Source: Pseudomonas fluorescens
GTDB taxonomy: Bacteria; Pseudomonadota; Gammaproteobacteria; Pseudomonadales; Pseudomonadaceae
Assembly (NCBI RefSeq): GCF_902498185.1
Contig: NZ_CABVIX010000001.1
Location: forward strand, 124,001-188,000
DNA length: 64,000 bases
Reading direction: 5' to 3'
A program made the translations under genes and the position numbers. This document shows, piece after piece, positions 28,536 to 38,034 of this stretch. Within the stretch, counting starts at the first letter, position 1. Each line of letters starts with the position of its first letter. The notes below the pieces were generated by a model, which was not told where the DNA came from, did not search any database, and saw only the letters and a list, made by a program, of their open reading frames with translations.

Positions 28536-31193
28536 ATGCGCACCGAACAACCGCAAGTGATCTACCTCAAGGACTACCAGGCGCCCGAGTACCTGATCGA
28601 CGAGACGCACCTGACCTTCGAATTGTTCGAGGACCACAGCCTGGTCCATGCGCAACTGGTCATGCGCCGCAACCCAGCGCGTGGCGCTGGCTTGCCGCCG
28701 CTGGTGCTCGACGGCCAGCAGCTCGAGCTGGTCAGCGTGCAGCTCGACGACCAGTCCCTGGCGGCCACCGACTACCAGCTCGACGATGACAGCCTGACCT
28801 TGCAGCCCAAGGCCGAGCGCTTCACCCTCGACACCACGGTGAAGATCCACCCCGAGACCAATACTGCCCTGGAGGGGTTGTACAAGTCCGGCAGCATGTA
28901 CTGCACCCAGTGCGAGGCCGAGGGTTTCCGCAAGATCACCTACTATCTCGACCGCCCGGACGTGATGAGCACCTTCACCACCACGGTGATCGCTGAACAG
29001 CATCGCTACCCGGTGCTGCTGTCCAACGGCAACCCGATCGGCAGCGGTCCCCAGGAAGACGGCCGTCACTGGGCCACCTGGGAAGACCCGTTCGTGAAGC
29101 CGGCCTACCTGTTCGCCCTGGTGGCCGGCGACCTCTGGTGCGTCGAAGACACCTTCACCCGCCAGTCGGGCCGTGACGTGACGCTGCGCATCTACGTCGA
29201 GCCCGAGAACATCGACAAGTGCGCCCACGCCATGGTCAGCCTGAAGAAGTCCATGCGCTGGGACGAGGAAGTCTACGGCCGTGAGTACGACCTCGACATC
29301 TTCATGATCGTCGCGGTCAACGACTTCAACATGGGCGCCATGGAAAACAAGGGCCTGAACATCTTCAACTCCAGCTGCGTGCTGGCCCGCGCCGAAACCG
29401 CCACCGATGCCGCGCACCAGCGCGTCGAAGCGGTGGTCGCCCACGAATACTTCCACAACTGGTCGGGCAACCGCGTGACCTGCCGCGACTGGTTCCAGCT
29501 GTCGCTCAAGGAAGGCTTCACGGTGTTCCGCGACGCCGAGTTCAGTGCCGACATGAATTCGCGCACGGTCAAGCGCATCGAGGATGTCGCCTACCTGCGC
29601 ACCCATCAGTTCGCAGAAGACGCAGGTCCCATGGCCCACGCCGTGCGCCCGGACAGCTTTATCGAGATTTCCAACTTCTACACCCTGACCGTGTACGAAA
29701 AAGGCTCCGAAGTGGTCCGCATGGTGCGCACCCTGTTGGGCGAGGAGGGCTTCCGCAAGGGCAGTGACCTCTACTTCGAGCGCCACGACGGCCAGGCCGT
29801 GACCTGCGACGACTTCATCAAGGCCATGGAAGACGCCAACGGTGTCGACCTGACCCAGTTCAAGCGCTGGTACAGCCAGGCTGGCACCCCGCGCCTCGAC
29901 GTCAGCGAGTCCTACGACAGCGCCGCGCAGCGCTACAGCCTGACCTTCCGCCAGAGCTGCCCGCCGACGCCCGACAAGGTCGAGAAGCTGCCGTTCGTGA
30001 TCCCGGTCGAGCTGGGCCTGCTCGACGCCCAGGGCAACGACCTGCCGCTGCGCCTTTCCGGCGAATCCGCCGCAGGTGGCACCACCCGCGTGTTGTCGGT
30101 GACCGAGGCCGAGCAGACCTTCATCTTCGAAGGCATCGCCGCCAAGCCGCTGCCTTCGCTGCTGCGTGGCTTCAGCGCGCCGGTCAAGCTGGCGTTCCCC
30201 TACGACCGCGACCAGCTGATGTTCCTCATGCAGCACGACAGCGACGGCTTCAATCGCTGGGAAGCGGGCCAGCAATTGTCCGTGCAAGTGCTGCAGGAGC
30301 TGATCGGCCAGCACCAGCAAGGTGCCGAGCTGGTGCTCGACCCACGTCTGGTCCAGGCCTTGGGCAGCGTGCTGGGCGACGAGTCGCTCGACCAGGCCAT
30401 GGTCGCCGAGATGCTCTCGCTGCCGGGCGAGGCCTACCTCACCGAGATCAGCCAGGTGGCCGATGTCGACGCCATCCATGCCGCTCGCGAGTTCGCCCGC
30501 AGGCAGATCGCCGAGCAGCTCTTCGATGCCCTGTGGGCGCGCTACCAGGCCAACCGCGAACAGTCGCGCAACACCGCCTACGTCGCCGCCGCCGAGCACT
30601 TCGCCCGGCGCAGCCTGCAGAATATCGCGCTCTCGTATCTCATGCTCAGCGGCAAGGAGCAGGTGCTGGCGGCCACCCTGGAGCAGTTCGAACACTGCGA
30701 CAACATGACGGAACGCCTGACCGCCCTCGCGGTGCTGGTGAATTCGCCGTTCGAGGCCGAGCGTGCCACGGCCCTCGAGAGCTTCGCCGAGCACTTCAAG
30801 GACAACCCGCTGGTCATGGACCAGTGGTTCAGCGTGCAGGCCGCAAGCTCCCTGCCGGGTGGCCTGGCGCGGGTCAAGGCATTGATGCAGCATCCCGCCT
30901 TCACCCTGAAGAACCCCAACAAGGTGCGTGCCTTGATTGGTGCGTTTGCCGGGCAGAACCTGGTCAACTTCCACGCGGCGGACGGCTCGGGGTATCGCTT
31001 CCTGGCGGACCTGGTGATCGAGCTCAATGCCTTGAACCCGCAGATCGCTTCGCGCCAGCTGGCGCCGCTGACCCGCTGGCGCAAGTATGACGATAAGCGC
31101 CAAGCGTTGATGAAAGGCGAGTTGGAGCGGATCCTGGCGTCGGGTGCGTTGTCCAGCGACGTCTATGAGGTGGTGAGCAAGAGCCTGGCCTGA
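28536..31193 (+). CDS. pepN: Aminopeptidase N
   Basis: PepN is the major broad-specificity M1 zinc aminopeptidase of the cytoplasm. The 885-aa protein has the exopeptidase motif GAMEN (E270), the zinc site HEYFH (H303, E304, H307) with the downstream Glu in LKEGFTVFRD, and the C-terminal helical domain of the E. coli PepN type. Its ATG follows AAAGGA. It is the last gene of the nadK run. Confidence 0.97.
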   Translation: MRTEQPQVIYLKDYQAPEYLIDETHLTFELFEDHSLVHAQLVMRRNPARGAGLPPLVLDGQQLELVSVQLDDQSLAATDYQLDDDSLTLQPKAERFTLDTTVKIHPETNTALEGLYKSGSMYCTQCEAEGFRKITYYLDRPDVMSTFTTTVIAEQHRYPVLLSNGNPIGSGPQEDGRHWATWEDPFVKPAYLFALVAGDLWCVEDTFTRQSGRDVTLRIYVEPENIDKCAHAMVSLKKSMRWDEEVYGREYDLDIFMIVAVNDFNMGAMENKGLNIFNSSCVLARAETATDAAHQRVEAVVAHEYFHNWSGNRVTCRDWFQLSLKEGFTVFRDAEFSADMNSRTVKRIEDVAYLRTHQFAEDAGPMAHAVRPDSFIEISNFYTLTVYEKGSEVVRMVRTLLGEEGFRKGSDLYFERHDGQAVTCDDFIKAMEDANGVDLTQFKRWYSQAGTPRLDVSESYDSAAQRYSLTFRQSCPPTPDKVEKLPFVIPVELGLLDAQGNDLPLRLSGESAAGGTTRVLSVTEAEQTFIFEGIAAKPLPSLLRGFSAPVKLAFPYDRDQLMFLMQHDSDGFNRWEAGQQLSVQVLQELIGQHQQGAELVLDPRLVQALGSVLGDESLDQAMVAEMLSLPGEAYLTEISQVADVDAIHAAREFARRQIAEQLFDALWARYQANREQSRNTAYVAAAEHFARRSLQNIALSYLMLSGKEQVLAATLEQFEHCDNMTERLTALAVLVNSPFEAERATALESFAEHFKDNPLVMDQWFSVQAASSLPGGLARVKALMQHPAFTLKNPNKVRALIGAFAGQNLVNFHAADGSGYRFLADLVIELNALNPQIASRQLAPLTRWRKYDDKRQALMKGELERILASGALSSDVYEVVSKSLA

Positions 31194-31403
31194 GGCCTGT
31201 CTTTCTGACTATAAGACACCCAGCTGATCGATCGGCGGTTTCATGGCGTTGGCTGTCCTTGGCCTTCGCCAAGCCGCGCTGGCGATAAGTCTCTCGGCCA
31301 CGCTGGTGGCCACTGCCAATGCCCGGGCCCGCCCACTACAGCTTCCCGGCGGGGCCCCTGGTGCCTGCTGTCAACGCGTTCGCTGCAAGGCAGGCTACAC
31401 CGC

Positions 31404-32141
31404 TCACGAAATATCGATCTGATACCGGAAGCCGTCGGCCGCGGCGCGGGACAGGCGGTATTCCAGTGGGGAGCGGTCGTAGCCCAGCGCCGTGCGCTCG
31501 ATGCTGACCACCGGTGCGCCGATTTCGATCGACAGGGTGTCCGCCATGGCCCTGTCGGCAGCGCCAACCGTGAGGGTTTCCTTGGCCGAAGCGATGCATT
31601 GCCCGCACTGCCTTTCATAAAGCGGATAGAGCAGCTCGCCAAAGCTTGCCGAGTCGATTTCCAGCAACGCACTGAAGCGGCTGGCGGGTAGCCAGATTTC
31701 CTCGTGAAACAATGCGCGGCCCTCGACCATGCGTAGACGCTCCATGTGCACGACCTGCTCACCCTCGCCCAGTTCCAGCGCGTCAGTCACCGTTTTCGAA
31801 GGCGTGCGCAGGGACTTGGAGAGGATACGGCTGCTGGGGATTTCGTGCCCGCCGCGGGCATTTACCTGGCGAAAGAAACGCGCCAGCGAGGCGTCGAAAT
31901 TCGGCCGCCGGACAAAGGTGCCACGTCCCTGGCTGCGCAATAGAAGCCCCTCGTTGACCAGGGTATCCACGGCTTTGCGCACCGTGCCGATGGCTACACC
32001 GTAATGCCGTGTCAGCTCTGCCTCGGTGGGAATAGGGGCCCCGGGGGTCCATTCGCCGGACGCAATCCTGGCCAGCATTTCTTCTCTGAGGCGCTGGTAC
32101 AGCGGCAGGCGCACATCGTATCCGAGGGATGGGGTGGTCAT
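31404..32141 (-). CDS. GntR family (HutC/UTRA) transcriptional regulator
   Basis: A 245-aa repressor-type protein. The N-terminal winged helix (residues about 10-75) includes PIPTEAELTRHYGVAIGTVRKAVDTLVNEG and the wing GRGTFV. The UTRA effector domain (about 95-240) includes LPASRFSALLE and ALGYDRSPLEYR. It is divergent from the amidohydrolase-permease pair across a 191-bp gap that holds a matching promoter/palindrome, so local control is likely. The effector may be a hydroxy- or dicarboxylate, by context only. Confidence 0.88.
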   Translation of the reverse strand: MTTPSLGYDVRLPLYQRLREEMLARIASGEWTPGAPIPTEAELTRHYGVAIGTVRKAVDTLVNEGLLLRSQGRGTFVRRPNFDASLARFFRQVNARGGHEIPSSRILSKSLRTPSKTVTDALELGEGEQVVHMERLRMVEGRALFHEEIWLPASRFSALLEIDSASFGELLYPLYERQCGQCIASAKETLTVGAADRAMADTLSIEIGAPVVSIERTALGYDRSPLEYRLSRAAADGFRYQIDIS

Positions 32142-32193
32142 TTATTGATCAGTCCGTATTCGAGGCGAAGTCACTTTACCACCACTGCGCCGA

Positions 32194-32223
32194 TTGACAG
32201 ATATCAGGCTCGACAGATATGGT
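32194..32223 (+). promoter_or_regulatory. Putative promoter of amidohydrolase-permease operon
   Basis: TTGACA (32194-32199) and TATGGT (32218-32223) are separated by 18 bp in an AT-rich patch. It points toward the amidohydrolase gene and leaves a leader of about 100 nt. Confidence 0.5.
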
Positions 32224-32243
32224 CATACATTCATATATATGAC
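32222..32243. promoter_or_regulatory. Candidate GntR operator (GTCATA-N10-TATGAC)
   Basis: A 22-bp inverted repeat with 6-bp perfect arms and AT-rich centre. It begins inside the -10 and covers the expected transcription start, an ideal repressor position. Confidence 0.5.
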
Positions 32244-32332
32244 TAGTTGTAATCCTAGCTCCTTGGCTCGCTCCTCGCCCTGATTGCCGGCAGCAGCCTC
32301 GTCATGACAACAATAAATCAGGGTTTCTGCCT

Positions 32333-33166
32333 ATGAATCATTTCCTGTCGCCAAGCCTGCACGGCGTGGACACGCACGCACATATCTTCCGGCACGATCT
32401 GCCGATGGCGCCCGGACGCCGCTACAGCCCGCACTACGATGCGCTGGTCGAGGACTATCTCACGCACCTAGACCGCCACGGTCTGGTGCACGGCGTGCTG
32501 ATCCAGCCGAGTTTTCTCGGCACCGATAACCGCTACCTGCTCGATGCGCTACGCCGTTATCCGCAGCGGCTGCGTGCCGTGGCGGTGGTCGACACGGAAA
32601 TCAGCGACGTGCAACTGGACGAACTGGCCGAAGCCGGTGTGGTGGGCGTCCGCCTGAACCTCATTGGCAAGGCCCTGGCCGACTACAGAGGCCCCGCCTG
32701 GACCTGCTTGTTCGAGCGACTGGCCCGGCGAGGCTGGCAGGTCGAGATTCAGCGCGGCATCGATGACGTCGCACAGGTCGTGCCGGACATCTTGGCTTGT
32801 GGCGTCGACGTGGTGATCGATCACTTTGGCCTGCCCACCGGCGGCATCGAGATCGAGAAGCCCAGTCATAAGGCCTTTCTCGCATTGCTGGCCGAGCAGC
32901 GCGTATGGCTCAAGCTTTCGGCGCCATACCGCAGCCACTCGAACCTTGCCCAGGCACAGCGGCTTCTGGCTCAGGTGCGCGAGGCTGGCGGTGGCGTTGC
33001 GCGCTTGCTCTGGGGCAGTGACTGGCCCAACACCCAGTTCGAAGATCAGACCGACTACGACCGGCAGGTCGCTTTCATCGAAGCGTTGCTCCCGGACCCC
33101 GACGAGCGCGCCCAGGTCTTGCAGGACAACCCGGCGAAGCTGTTCGGCTTCAACGTTTCGCGCTAA
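32333..33166 (+). CDS. Amidohydrolase-2 family metal-dependent hydrolase
   Basis: A 277-aa TIM-barrel hydrolase. It has the metal-binding HxH in DTHAHIF (H15, H17), a histidine in VVIDHFG and the terminal Asp in WGSDWPN (D230). The closest types are lactonases and hydrolases of sugar acids or pyrone dicarboxylates, such as 2-pyrone-4,6-dicarboxylate lactonase and galactarolactone isomerase. The following carboxylate permease supports a lactone or carboxylate substrate. The exact substrate is not readable from sequence. Confidence 0.85.
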   Translation: MNHFLSPSLHGVDTHAHIFRHDLPMAPGRRYSPHYDALVEDYLTHLDRHGLVHGVLIQPSFLGTDNRYLLDALRRYPQRLRAVAVVDTEISDVQLDELAEAGVVGVRLNLIGKALADYRGPAWTCLFERLARRGWQVEIQRGIDDVAQVVPDILACGVDVVIDHFGLPTGGIEIEKPSHKAFLALLAEQRVWLKLSAPYRSHSNLAQAQRLLAQVREAGGGVARLLWGSDWPNTQFEDQTDYDRQVAFIEALLPDPDERAQVLQDNPAKLFGFNVSR

Positions 33167-33196
33167 ACCACCCATAACAACAACAGGACTTTCCTC

Positions 33197-34501
33197 ATGA
33201 TGAGCCTGCTCGTCGTCGCGGCAATCGTGGTTGCCGTCGCCCTTGGCTACAGGACCAAGATCAACATCGGTCTGTTCGCCATCGCTTTTGCGTACCTGAT
33301 CGGCTGTTTCGGGATGGGGCTCAGCCCTTCCGAGGTCATCAGCATGTGGCCGCTGAAGATTTTCTTCATCATCTTCGCCGTGTGCCTTTTCTATAGCTTC
33401 GCCACTGTCAATGGCACGCTGGAAAAACTGGCCGAACACTTGATCTACCGCTGCCGAACGGTGCCCCACCTGTTGCCTTTCGCGGTTTTCTTCACTGCCA
33501 CGCTGATTTCGGCGATGGGCGCTGGCTACTACACCGTGCTGGCCTTCATGGCGCCACTCACCCTCCTGCTGTGCGAGCGCACCGGCATGAGCCTGATCAC
33601 TGGCGGCATGGCGGTGAACTACGGCGCCTTGAGCGGAGCCAATTTCGTCTCCAGCCAGAGCGGCATCATCTTTCGAGGCCTGATGGTCAACGCCGGCATC
33701 CCGGAGAACGATGCCTTCATCAATGCGGCGGCAATCTTTGTCAGTACGCTGGTGATTCCGCTGGTGGTGATCTCGGTGCTGGTATTTTTCACCGGCCATG
33801 GCAAGGCGATGAAGACCACTGCCTACGTAGCCACCGAGCCTGCACCGCTTAACCGCGAACAGAAGATCACGCTGTGGCTGACGCTGACGATGATGTTCAT
33901 CGTGCTGGCGGCTCCCATCGCCCAGATCCTCTTCCCGGATAATGCAACGGTCCGCTTCATCAACTCCAAGATGGATATCGGCCTGATTGCCAGCGTGTTT
34001 TCGGTCATCGCGCTGCTGCTCAAGCTGGGTGACGAACGCAAGGCCATGGCCTCGGTTCCCTGGGCGACGCTGATCATGATCTGTGGCGTGGGCATGCTGA
34101 TTTCGGTCGCGATCAAGGCCGGGACCATCGGCCTGCTGGCGTCGTGGTTGGGCAGCAGCATTGCGCCGATCATGGTGCCGATCGTCTTCGGCATCGTCGC
34201 GGCGTTCATGTCGCTGTTCTCCAGTACCCTGGGCGTGGTCACTCCGGCGCTGTTCCCGATGGTGCCACCGATCGCCGGAGCGCTGGGGATAGACCCGATG
34301 GTCCTGTTCGTGGCGATCGTGGTCGGCGCGCAGGCTACTTCCATTTCGCCGTTCTCCTCCGGCGGTAGCCTGATCCTTGGCTCCTGTGCAACCGAACAGA
34401 GCCGCTCTTCATTGTTCCCGCAGTTGCTTCTGCGTGCCGCGCCTGTGGGCTTCGTCGCGGCCCTGATATTCAACGCGGCCTTCACGTTCATCGATTTCTG
34501 A
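33197..34501 (+). CDS. SLC13/MatC-like carboxylate permease
   Basis: A 434-aa polytopic membrane protein with about 11-12 spans. The N-terminal region (GYRTKINIGLFAIAFAYLIG, AMGAGYYTVLAFMAP) looks like the MatC dicarboxylate carrier domain, and the second half has the repeated SISPFSSGGSLIL loop seen in ion-coupled carboxylate transporters. It begins 30 bp after the amidohydrolase and is probably cotranscribed. The likely role is uptake of the compound that the amidohydrolase cleaves, or of its precursor. Confidence 0.82.
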   Translation: MMSLLVVAAIVVAVALGYRTKINIGLFAIAFAYLIGCFGMGLSPSEVISMWPLKIFFIIFAVCLFYSFATVNGTLEKLAEHLIYRCRTVPHLLPFAVFFTATLISAMGAGYYTVLAFMAPLTLLLCERTGMSLITGGMAVNYGALSGANFVSSQSGIIFRGLMVNAGIPENDAFINAAAIFVSTLVIPLVVISVLVFFTGHGKAMKTTAYVATEPAPLNREQKITLWLTLTMMFIVLAAPIAQILFPDNATVRFINSKMDIGLIASVFSVIALLLKLGDERKAMASVPWATLIMICGVGMLISVAIKAGTIGLLASWLGSSIAPIMVPIVFGIVAAFMSLFSSTLGVVTPALFPMVPPIAGALGIDPMVLFVAIVVGAQATSISPFSSGGSLILGSCATEQSRSSLFPQLLLRAAPVGFVAALIFNAAFTFIDF

Positions 34502-34562
34502 ATGGAAAATGCGGCCCGCAGCGAATCGGTCTGTTGCGGTGATGGTGGGCAGCAGCCTGCCA

Positions 34563-34952
34563 TTACTCGAGTGTCTCGCAGCTCCACATCTGTACGAAGG
34601 GCTGATTGCTGGTGGGTGATCCGACCCATCGGCTCATGAATTGACAGGCCCCGTCAACGCATAGCTGGTAGTCGCCAGCTTCCGGGGTTCGCCCCAATCT
34701 CAGGGGTTGCAGAGGCGGCAACAGGCGCTGGACGCGCCAGCTGCCGTTTTCCAGCCGAGCATCATCGGGTATCTCCATTCCCGCACCGTTACCTCGGATC
34801 CTGGCTTCTTCCAGGACCAGGCCTTCAGGGGCGACGCGATAGTCTTCCTCCCAACGAATCTTTTCGATGCTGTGGTTCCACGCCAGCGTGAAATGGGACA
34901 CCGGCAACTGGGCCCAGACGCTGCCGGCAAGGCCCAGGCACAAGCCGATCAT
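34563..34952 (-). CDS. DUF1850 protein of TRAP-TAXI operon
   Basis: A 129-aa protein with an N-terminal hydrophobic signal-like stretch (IGLCLGLAGSVWA) and the DUF1850 pattern FTLAWNHSIEKIRWEEDYRV. DUF1850 genes often accompany TAXI-type TRAP transporters, as here. Its start overlaps the permease stop by 4 nt. Function is unknown; a periplasmic accessory role is inferred. Confidence 0.85.
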   Translation of the reverse strand: MIGLCLGLAGSVWAQLPVSHFTLAWNHSIEKIRWEEDYRVAPEGLVLEEARIRGNGAGMEIPDDARLENGSWRVQRLLPPLQPLRLGRTPEAGDYQLCVDGACQFMSRWVGSPTSNQPFVQMWSCETLE

Positions 34953-36976
34953 GCATTGGCCATCCCTGCATGCCTGGACCGCCAGACGTGCTGAAGCAAC
35001 ACCAGAGCCCCAAGCACGAAGCCGATTTCATCGGTCAACGGCAGCGCCACGATCAACAGCGCACCTGCGCCAAGACTCAACAAGCGTTCCCAGATGGCCA
35101 TTTTTCGATTGAGATAACCGGTGGACGCCACGCCCCAGAGTCCGACCGCCAGAATGGTCTTGATCAGCATGTAGGCAGTCATCCACAGATTGTCACCTTG
35201 CAGCATCAGCGCCGGGTTGTAGACCGCCATGAACGGAATGACGAAACCTGCCAGCGCGATGCGCACTGCCCACAGGCTGATTTTGAATCCGCTTTCCTTT
35301 GCGATGGGGGCTGCGGCAAAGCAGGCGAGGGCGACCGGTGGTGTCAGGTCGGCGAGGATGCCGAAATAGAAGACGAACATGTGCGACACGATCAGTGGCA
35401 CACCCAGCTCCAACAGCGCGGGTGCTGCGATCGAGCTGGTGATGATGTAGTTGGGGATGGTCGGAATGCCCATGCCCAGCACCAGGCACGTGACCATCGT
35501 CAGGATCAGCGACAGCAGCAGGTTGTCCCGGCCGATGGCCAATATGTAGCCGGCAAAGGTCGAGGCGACGCCTGTCAGCGAAACGATACCGATGATCACG
35601 CCCACCAACGCACAGGCGATGCCCACCGGAACCGCATGGCGTGCGCCTTCGACCAGCGCGTGCAGGCAGATGTCCAGCGTTTCCCGGCCGCCCTTGATGA
35701 ACCAGCACACCACCATCAGCGCCGCGATGACCGCAAAGATGACAGCGATGCCGAGCTGGAAGAAGCCAGTGCACAGCACGCCCAGTGCAATCCAGAACGC
35801 ACAGCGCAGGCCAAAGCTTTGCACCCTGAGAATGATCGCCGAGCCGAGAATCACGATGGCTGTCAATGCCAGTCCAACCATGCCGGAGAACAGCGGTGTG
35901 CGCCCGGAAAACAGCAGATAGACCAGCACCAGCAAGGGAATCAGCAGATACCAGCTTCGCCTTACTGCGCCAAAAGCGCTGGGGCATTGATCTTTGGGCA
36001 ATCCCTTGAGGTTGGAGCGCTTGGCTTCCAGATGAACCATCCAGAACACCGAGCCGAAATACAGGATGGCGGGTATCAATGCAGCCTTGGCAATTTCCAC
36101 GAACGGCACATTGATGGTTTCGGCCATGATGAAGGCTACCGCGCCCATCACCGGCGGCATGATCTGGCTGCCCATGCTGGAGGTGGCTTCCACCCCGCCG
36201 GCGAACGCGGGTCGATAGCCAAAGCGCTTCATCAGGGGAATGGTGAATTGGCCCGTCGTCACGACGTTGGCAATCCCCGAGCCGGTGATGGTCCCCATCA
36301 GTGCTGACGAGGCAACGGCGACCTTGGCCGGTCCCCCCAGCTTGTGGCCGAACAATCCCATGGCGAAGTCGGTAAACAGCTTGATCATGCCTGCCTGTTC
36401 AAGAAAGGCGCCGAACAGGATGAACAAAAAGATATAGGTGGCCGAAACATAGGTCGGTGTCCCATACAGACCTTCGGTACCGAATGACAGCTGATTGATG
36501 ATCTGGTCGAAACCATAGCCGCGATGGGCCAGTTCGCCGGGTAGGTACTCGCCAAACAGACCATAGGCCAGGAACAGGCCGCAGATGATGGGCAGGGCAA
36601 TTCCCATCACCCGCCGGGCGGCTTCGAAGACCAGGGCGATCAGCAGGACACCTACCACCATGTCTGCGGGTGTCAGGTCGCCGGAGCGCTGGATCAGGTC
36701 TGCCTCGAACATCCATTGATACGAGGCGGTAAGGATGCCTGCCAGGCTGAGCAGCCAGGCCAGAGGCTGCCAGGGGCGGGCCTGGCCGTGAGCCGGGTAG
36801 CTCAGAAAGACCACCCACAGCAGGAAACCGACGTGTACCGCGCGTAGCACCTGGCTTGAGATGGGTGAAAAAGCTGCGGTGACGATCTGGAAGATCGAAA
36901 ACAGTAACGCTACGTAGAACAAGGCTTTCGGCCAGTCCCTCGGGTTCGCGGAAATACCGTGATGCTCGTCACTCAT
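34949..36976 (-). CDS. Fused TRAP transporter permease (4TM+12TM, TAXI type)
   Basis: A 675-aa fused permease. It has N-terminal DctQ-like spans, then a DctM-like domain containing GSGIANVVTTGQFTIPLMKRFGY and the VEATSSMGSQIMPPVMGAVAF motif, which are diagnostic of TAXI-type fused permeases. It forms the sodium-coupled membrane part of the transporter with the upstream binding protein (74 bp away). Substrates of this type are usually glutamate, 2-oxoglutarate or other carboxylates; here unknown. Confidence 0.93.
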   Translation of the reverse strand: MSDEHHGISANPRDWPKALFYVALLFSIFQIVTAAFSPISSQVLRAVHVGFLLWVVFLSYPAHGQARPWQPLAWLLSLAGILTASYQWMFEADLIQRSGDLTPADMVVGVLLIALVFEAARRVMGIALPIICGLFLAYGLFGEYLPGELAHRGYGFDQIINQLSFGTEGLYGTPTYVSATYIFLFILFGAFLEQAGMIKLFTDFAMGLFGHKLGGPAKVAVASSALMGTITGSGIANVVTTGQFTIPLMKRFGYRPAFAGGVEATSSMGSQIMPPVMGAVAFIMAETINVPFVEIAKAALIPAILYFGSVFWMVHLEAKRSNLKGLPKDQCPSAFGAVRRSWYLLIPLLVLVYLLFSGRTPLFSGMVGLALTAIVILGSAIILRVQSFGLRCAFWIALGVLCTGFFQLGIAVIFAVIAALMVVCWFIKGGRETLDICLHALVEGARHAVPVGIACALVGVIIGIVSLTGVASTFAGYILAIGRDNLLLSLILTMVTCLVLGMGIPTIPNYIITSSIAAPALLELGVPLIVSHMFVFYFGILADLTPPVALACFAAAPIAKESGFKISLWAVRIALAGFVIPFMAVYNPALMLQGDNLWMTAYMLIKTILAVGLWGVASTGYLNRKMAIWERLLSLGAGALLIVALPLTDEIGFVLGALVLLQHVWRSRHAGMANA

Positions 36977-37050
36977 TAGCTGCCTGCCTCATGACCACAC
37001 TGGAGAGAGTCGAGGGCGCAGTGGCAGACACGCCACTGCGCTTCGCGCTA

Positions 37051-38001
37051 TTACAGCGCGCCCTTTTCCTTGTAGTAGCGTTCGGCGCCTGGATGCAGCG
37101 CGATCGGCAGGTTCTTGGCGGCAGTTTCCAGCTTGATGTCCTTGGCTGCCGAATGGGAGTTACCCAGGCGTGGCAGGTTTTCGAACAGCAGTCTGGTCAT
37201 CTCATGGACGATTTCTTCAGGCATGTCGGCGCGGGTCACCAGAATGTTGGTGATCGCAACCGTCGGCACGGCCTCGGTTTGTCCGTCATACGTGTTGGCC
37301 GGAATCATTGCACTCTGATAGGCCGGGTTGCCGATCTTCGTCACTACCTCGGCCGGAATGGCGATGTAGTTCAGCGGCATGACAGAGGACAGGTCGCGAA
37401 TGGCCGCCATGCCCAAACCGGAAGATTGCAATGTGGCATCCAGTTGCCGGTTCTTGATCAGTTCGACCGATTCGGCAAACGGCAGGTATTGCACCTTGCC
37501 CATGTCCTCATAGGTCAGCCCCGCAGCCTTGAAGATCGCTCGCGCGTTGAGTTCGGTGCCTGACTTGGGCGCGCCGACCGAGATGGTCTTGCCTTTGAGG
37601 TCTGCAAGCGTCTTGATCCCCGATTCCTGACTGGCGACGATCTGAATGTAGTTGGGATAGGCCCCGCCAATCGCCCGCAGCTTGCTCAGCGGCGTCTTGA
37701 AACCGGCGTCTTCTACGCCGTTCTTGGCATCGGCAACCGAATCCCCCAGTGCCAGTGCCAACTCGCCCCGGCCGGCTTGCAGCAGGTTCAGGTTCTCCAC
37801 CGAGGCCTTGGTGGCTTGGACCGAAGTCTTCGAGCCCGCAATGCCATCGCTGTAGATCTGCGACAAGCCGACACCAATCGGGTAGTAAACCCCGCTGGTT
37901 CCGCCGGTCAGGATGTTGATGAACACCGGCGCGGCCTGAGCGGCGCTGCTGATTGCAAACGTGGCGGCGGCCAGCAGGGCGAAGCGTCTTTTTACTCGCA
38001 T
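37051..38001 (-). CDS. TAXI family TRAP substrate-binding protein
   Basis: A 316-aa periplasmic receptor. The signal peptide MRVKRRFALLAAATFAISSA-type ends near AQA (residue 23). The mature protein opens with ILTGGTSGVYYPIGVGLSQIY, the TAXI signature, and contains VGAPKSGTELNARAIF. It delivers ligand to the fused permease downstream. The genes are ordered binding protein, permease, DUF1850, as usual. It lies convergent to the MatC-like permease pair. Confidence 0.93.
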   Translation of the reverse strand: MRVKRRFALLAAATFAISSAAQAAPVFINILTGGTSGVYYPIGVGLSQIYSDGIAGSKTSVQATKASVENLNLLQAGRGELALALGDSVADAKNGVEDAGFKTPLSKLRAIGGAYPNYIQIVASQESGIKTLADLKGKTISVGAPKSGTELNARAIFKAAGLTYEDMGKVQYLPFAESVELIKNRQLDATLQSSGLGMAAIRDLSSVMPLNYIAIPAEVVTKIGNPAYQSAMIPANTYDGQTEAVPTVAITNILVTRADMPEEIVHEMTRLLFENLPRLGNSHSAAKDIKLETAAKNLPIALHPGAERYYKEKGAL

Positions 38002-38034
38002 GGGGAACCTCTGCGTCTTGTTATGGCTTTATCC

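Noticed and set aside
28041..31103. A 1020-codon open frame on the minus strand under pepN
   Set aside because: It is the antisense of a complete M1 aminopeptidase. High GC at third positions keeps the reverse frame open, and the translation is rich in His/Gln/Val/Leu with no domain.
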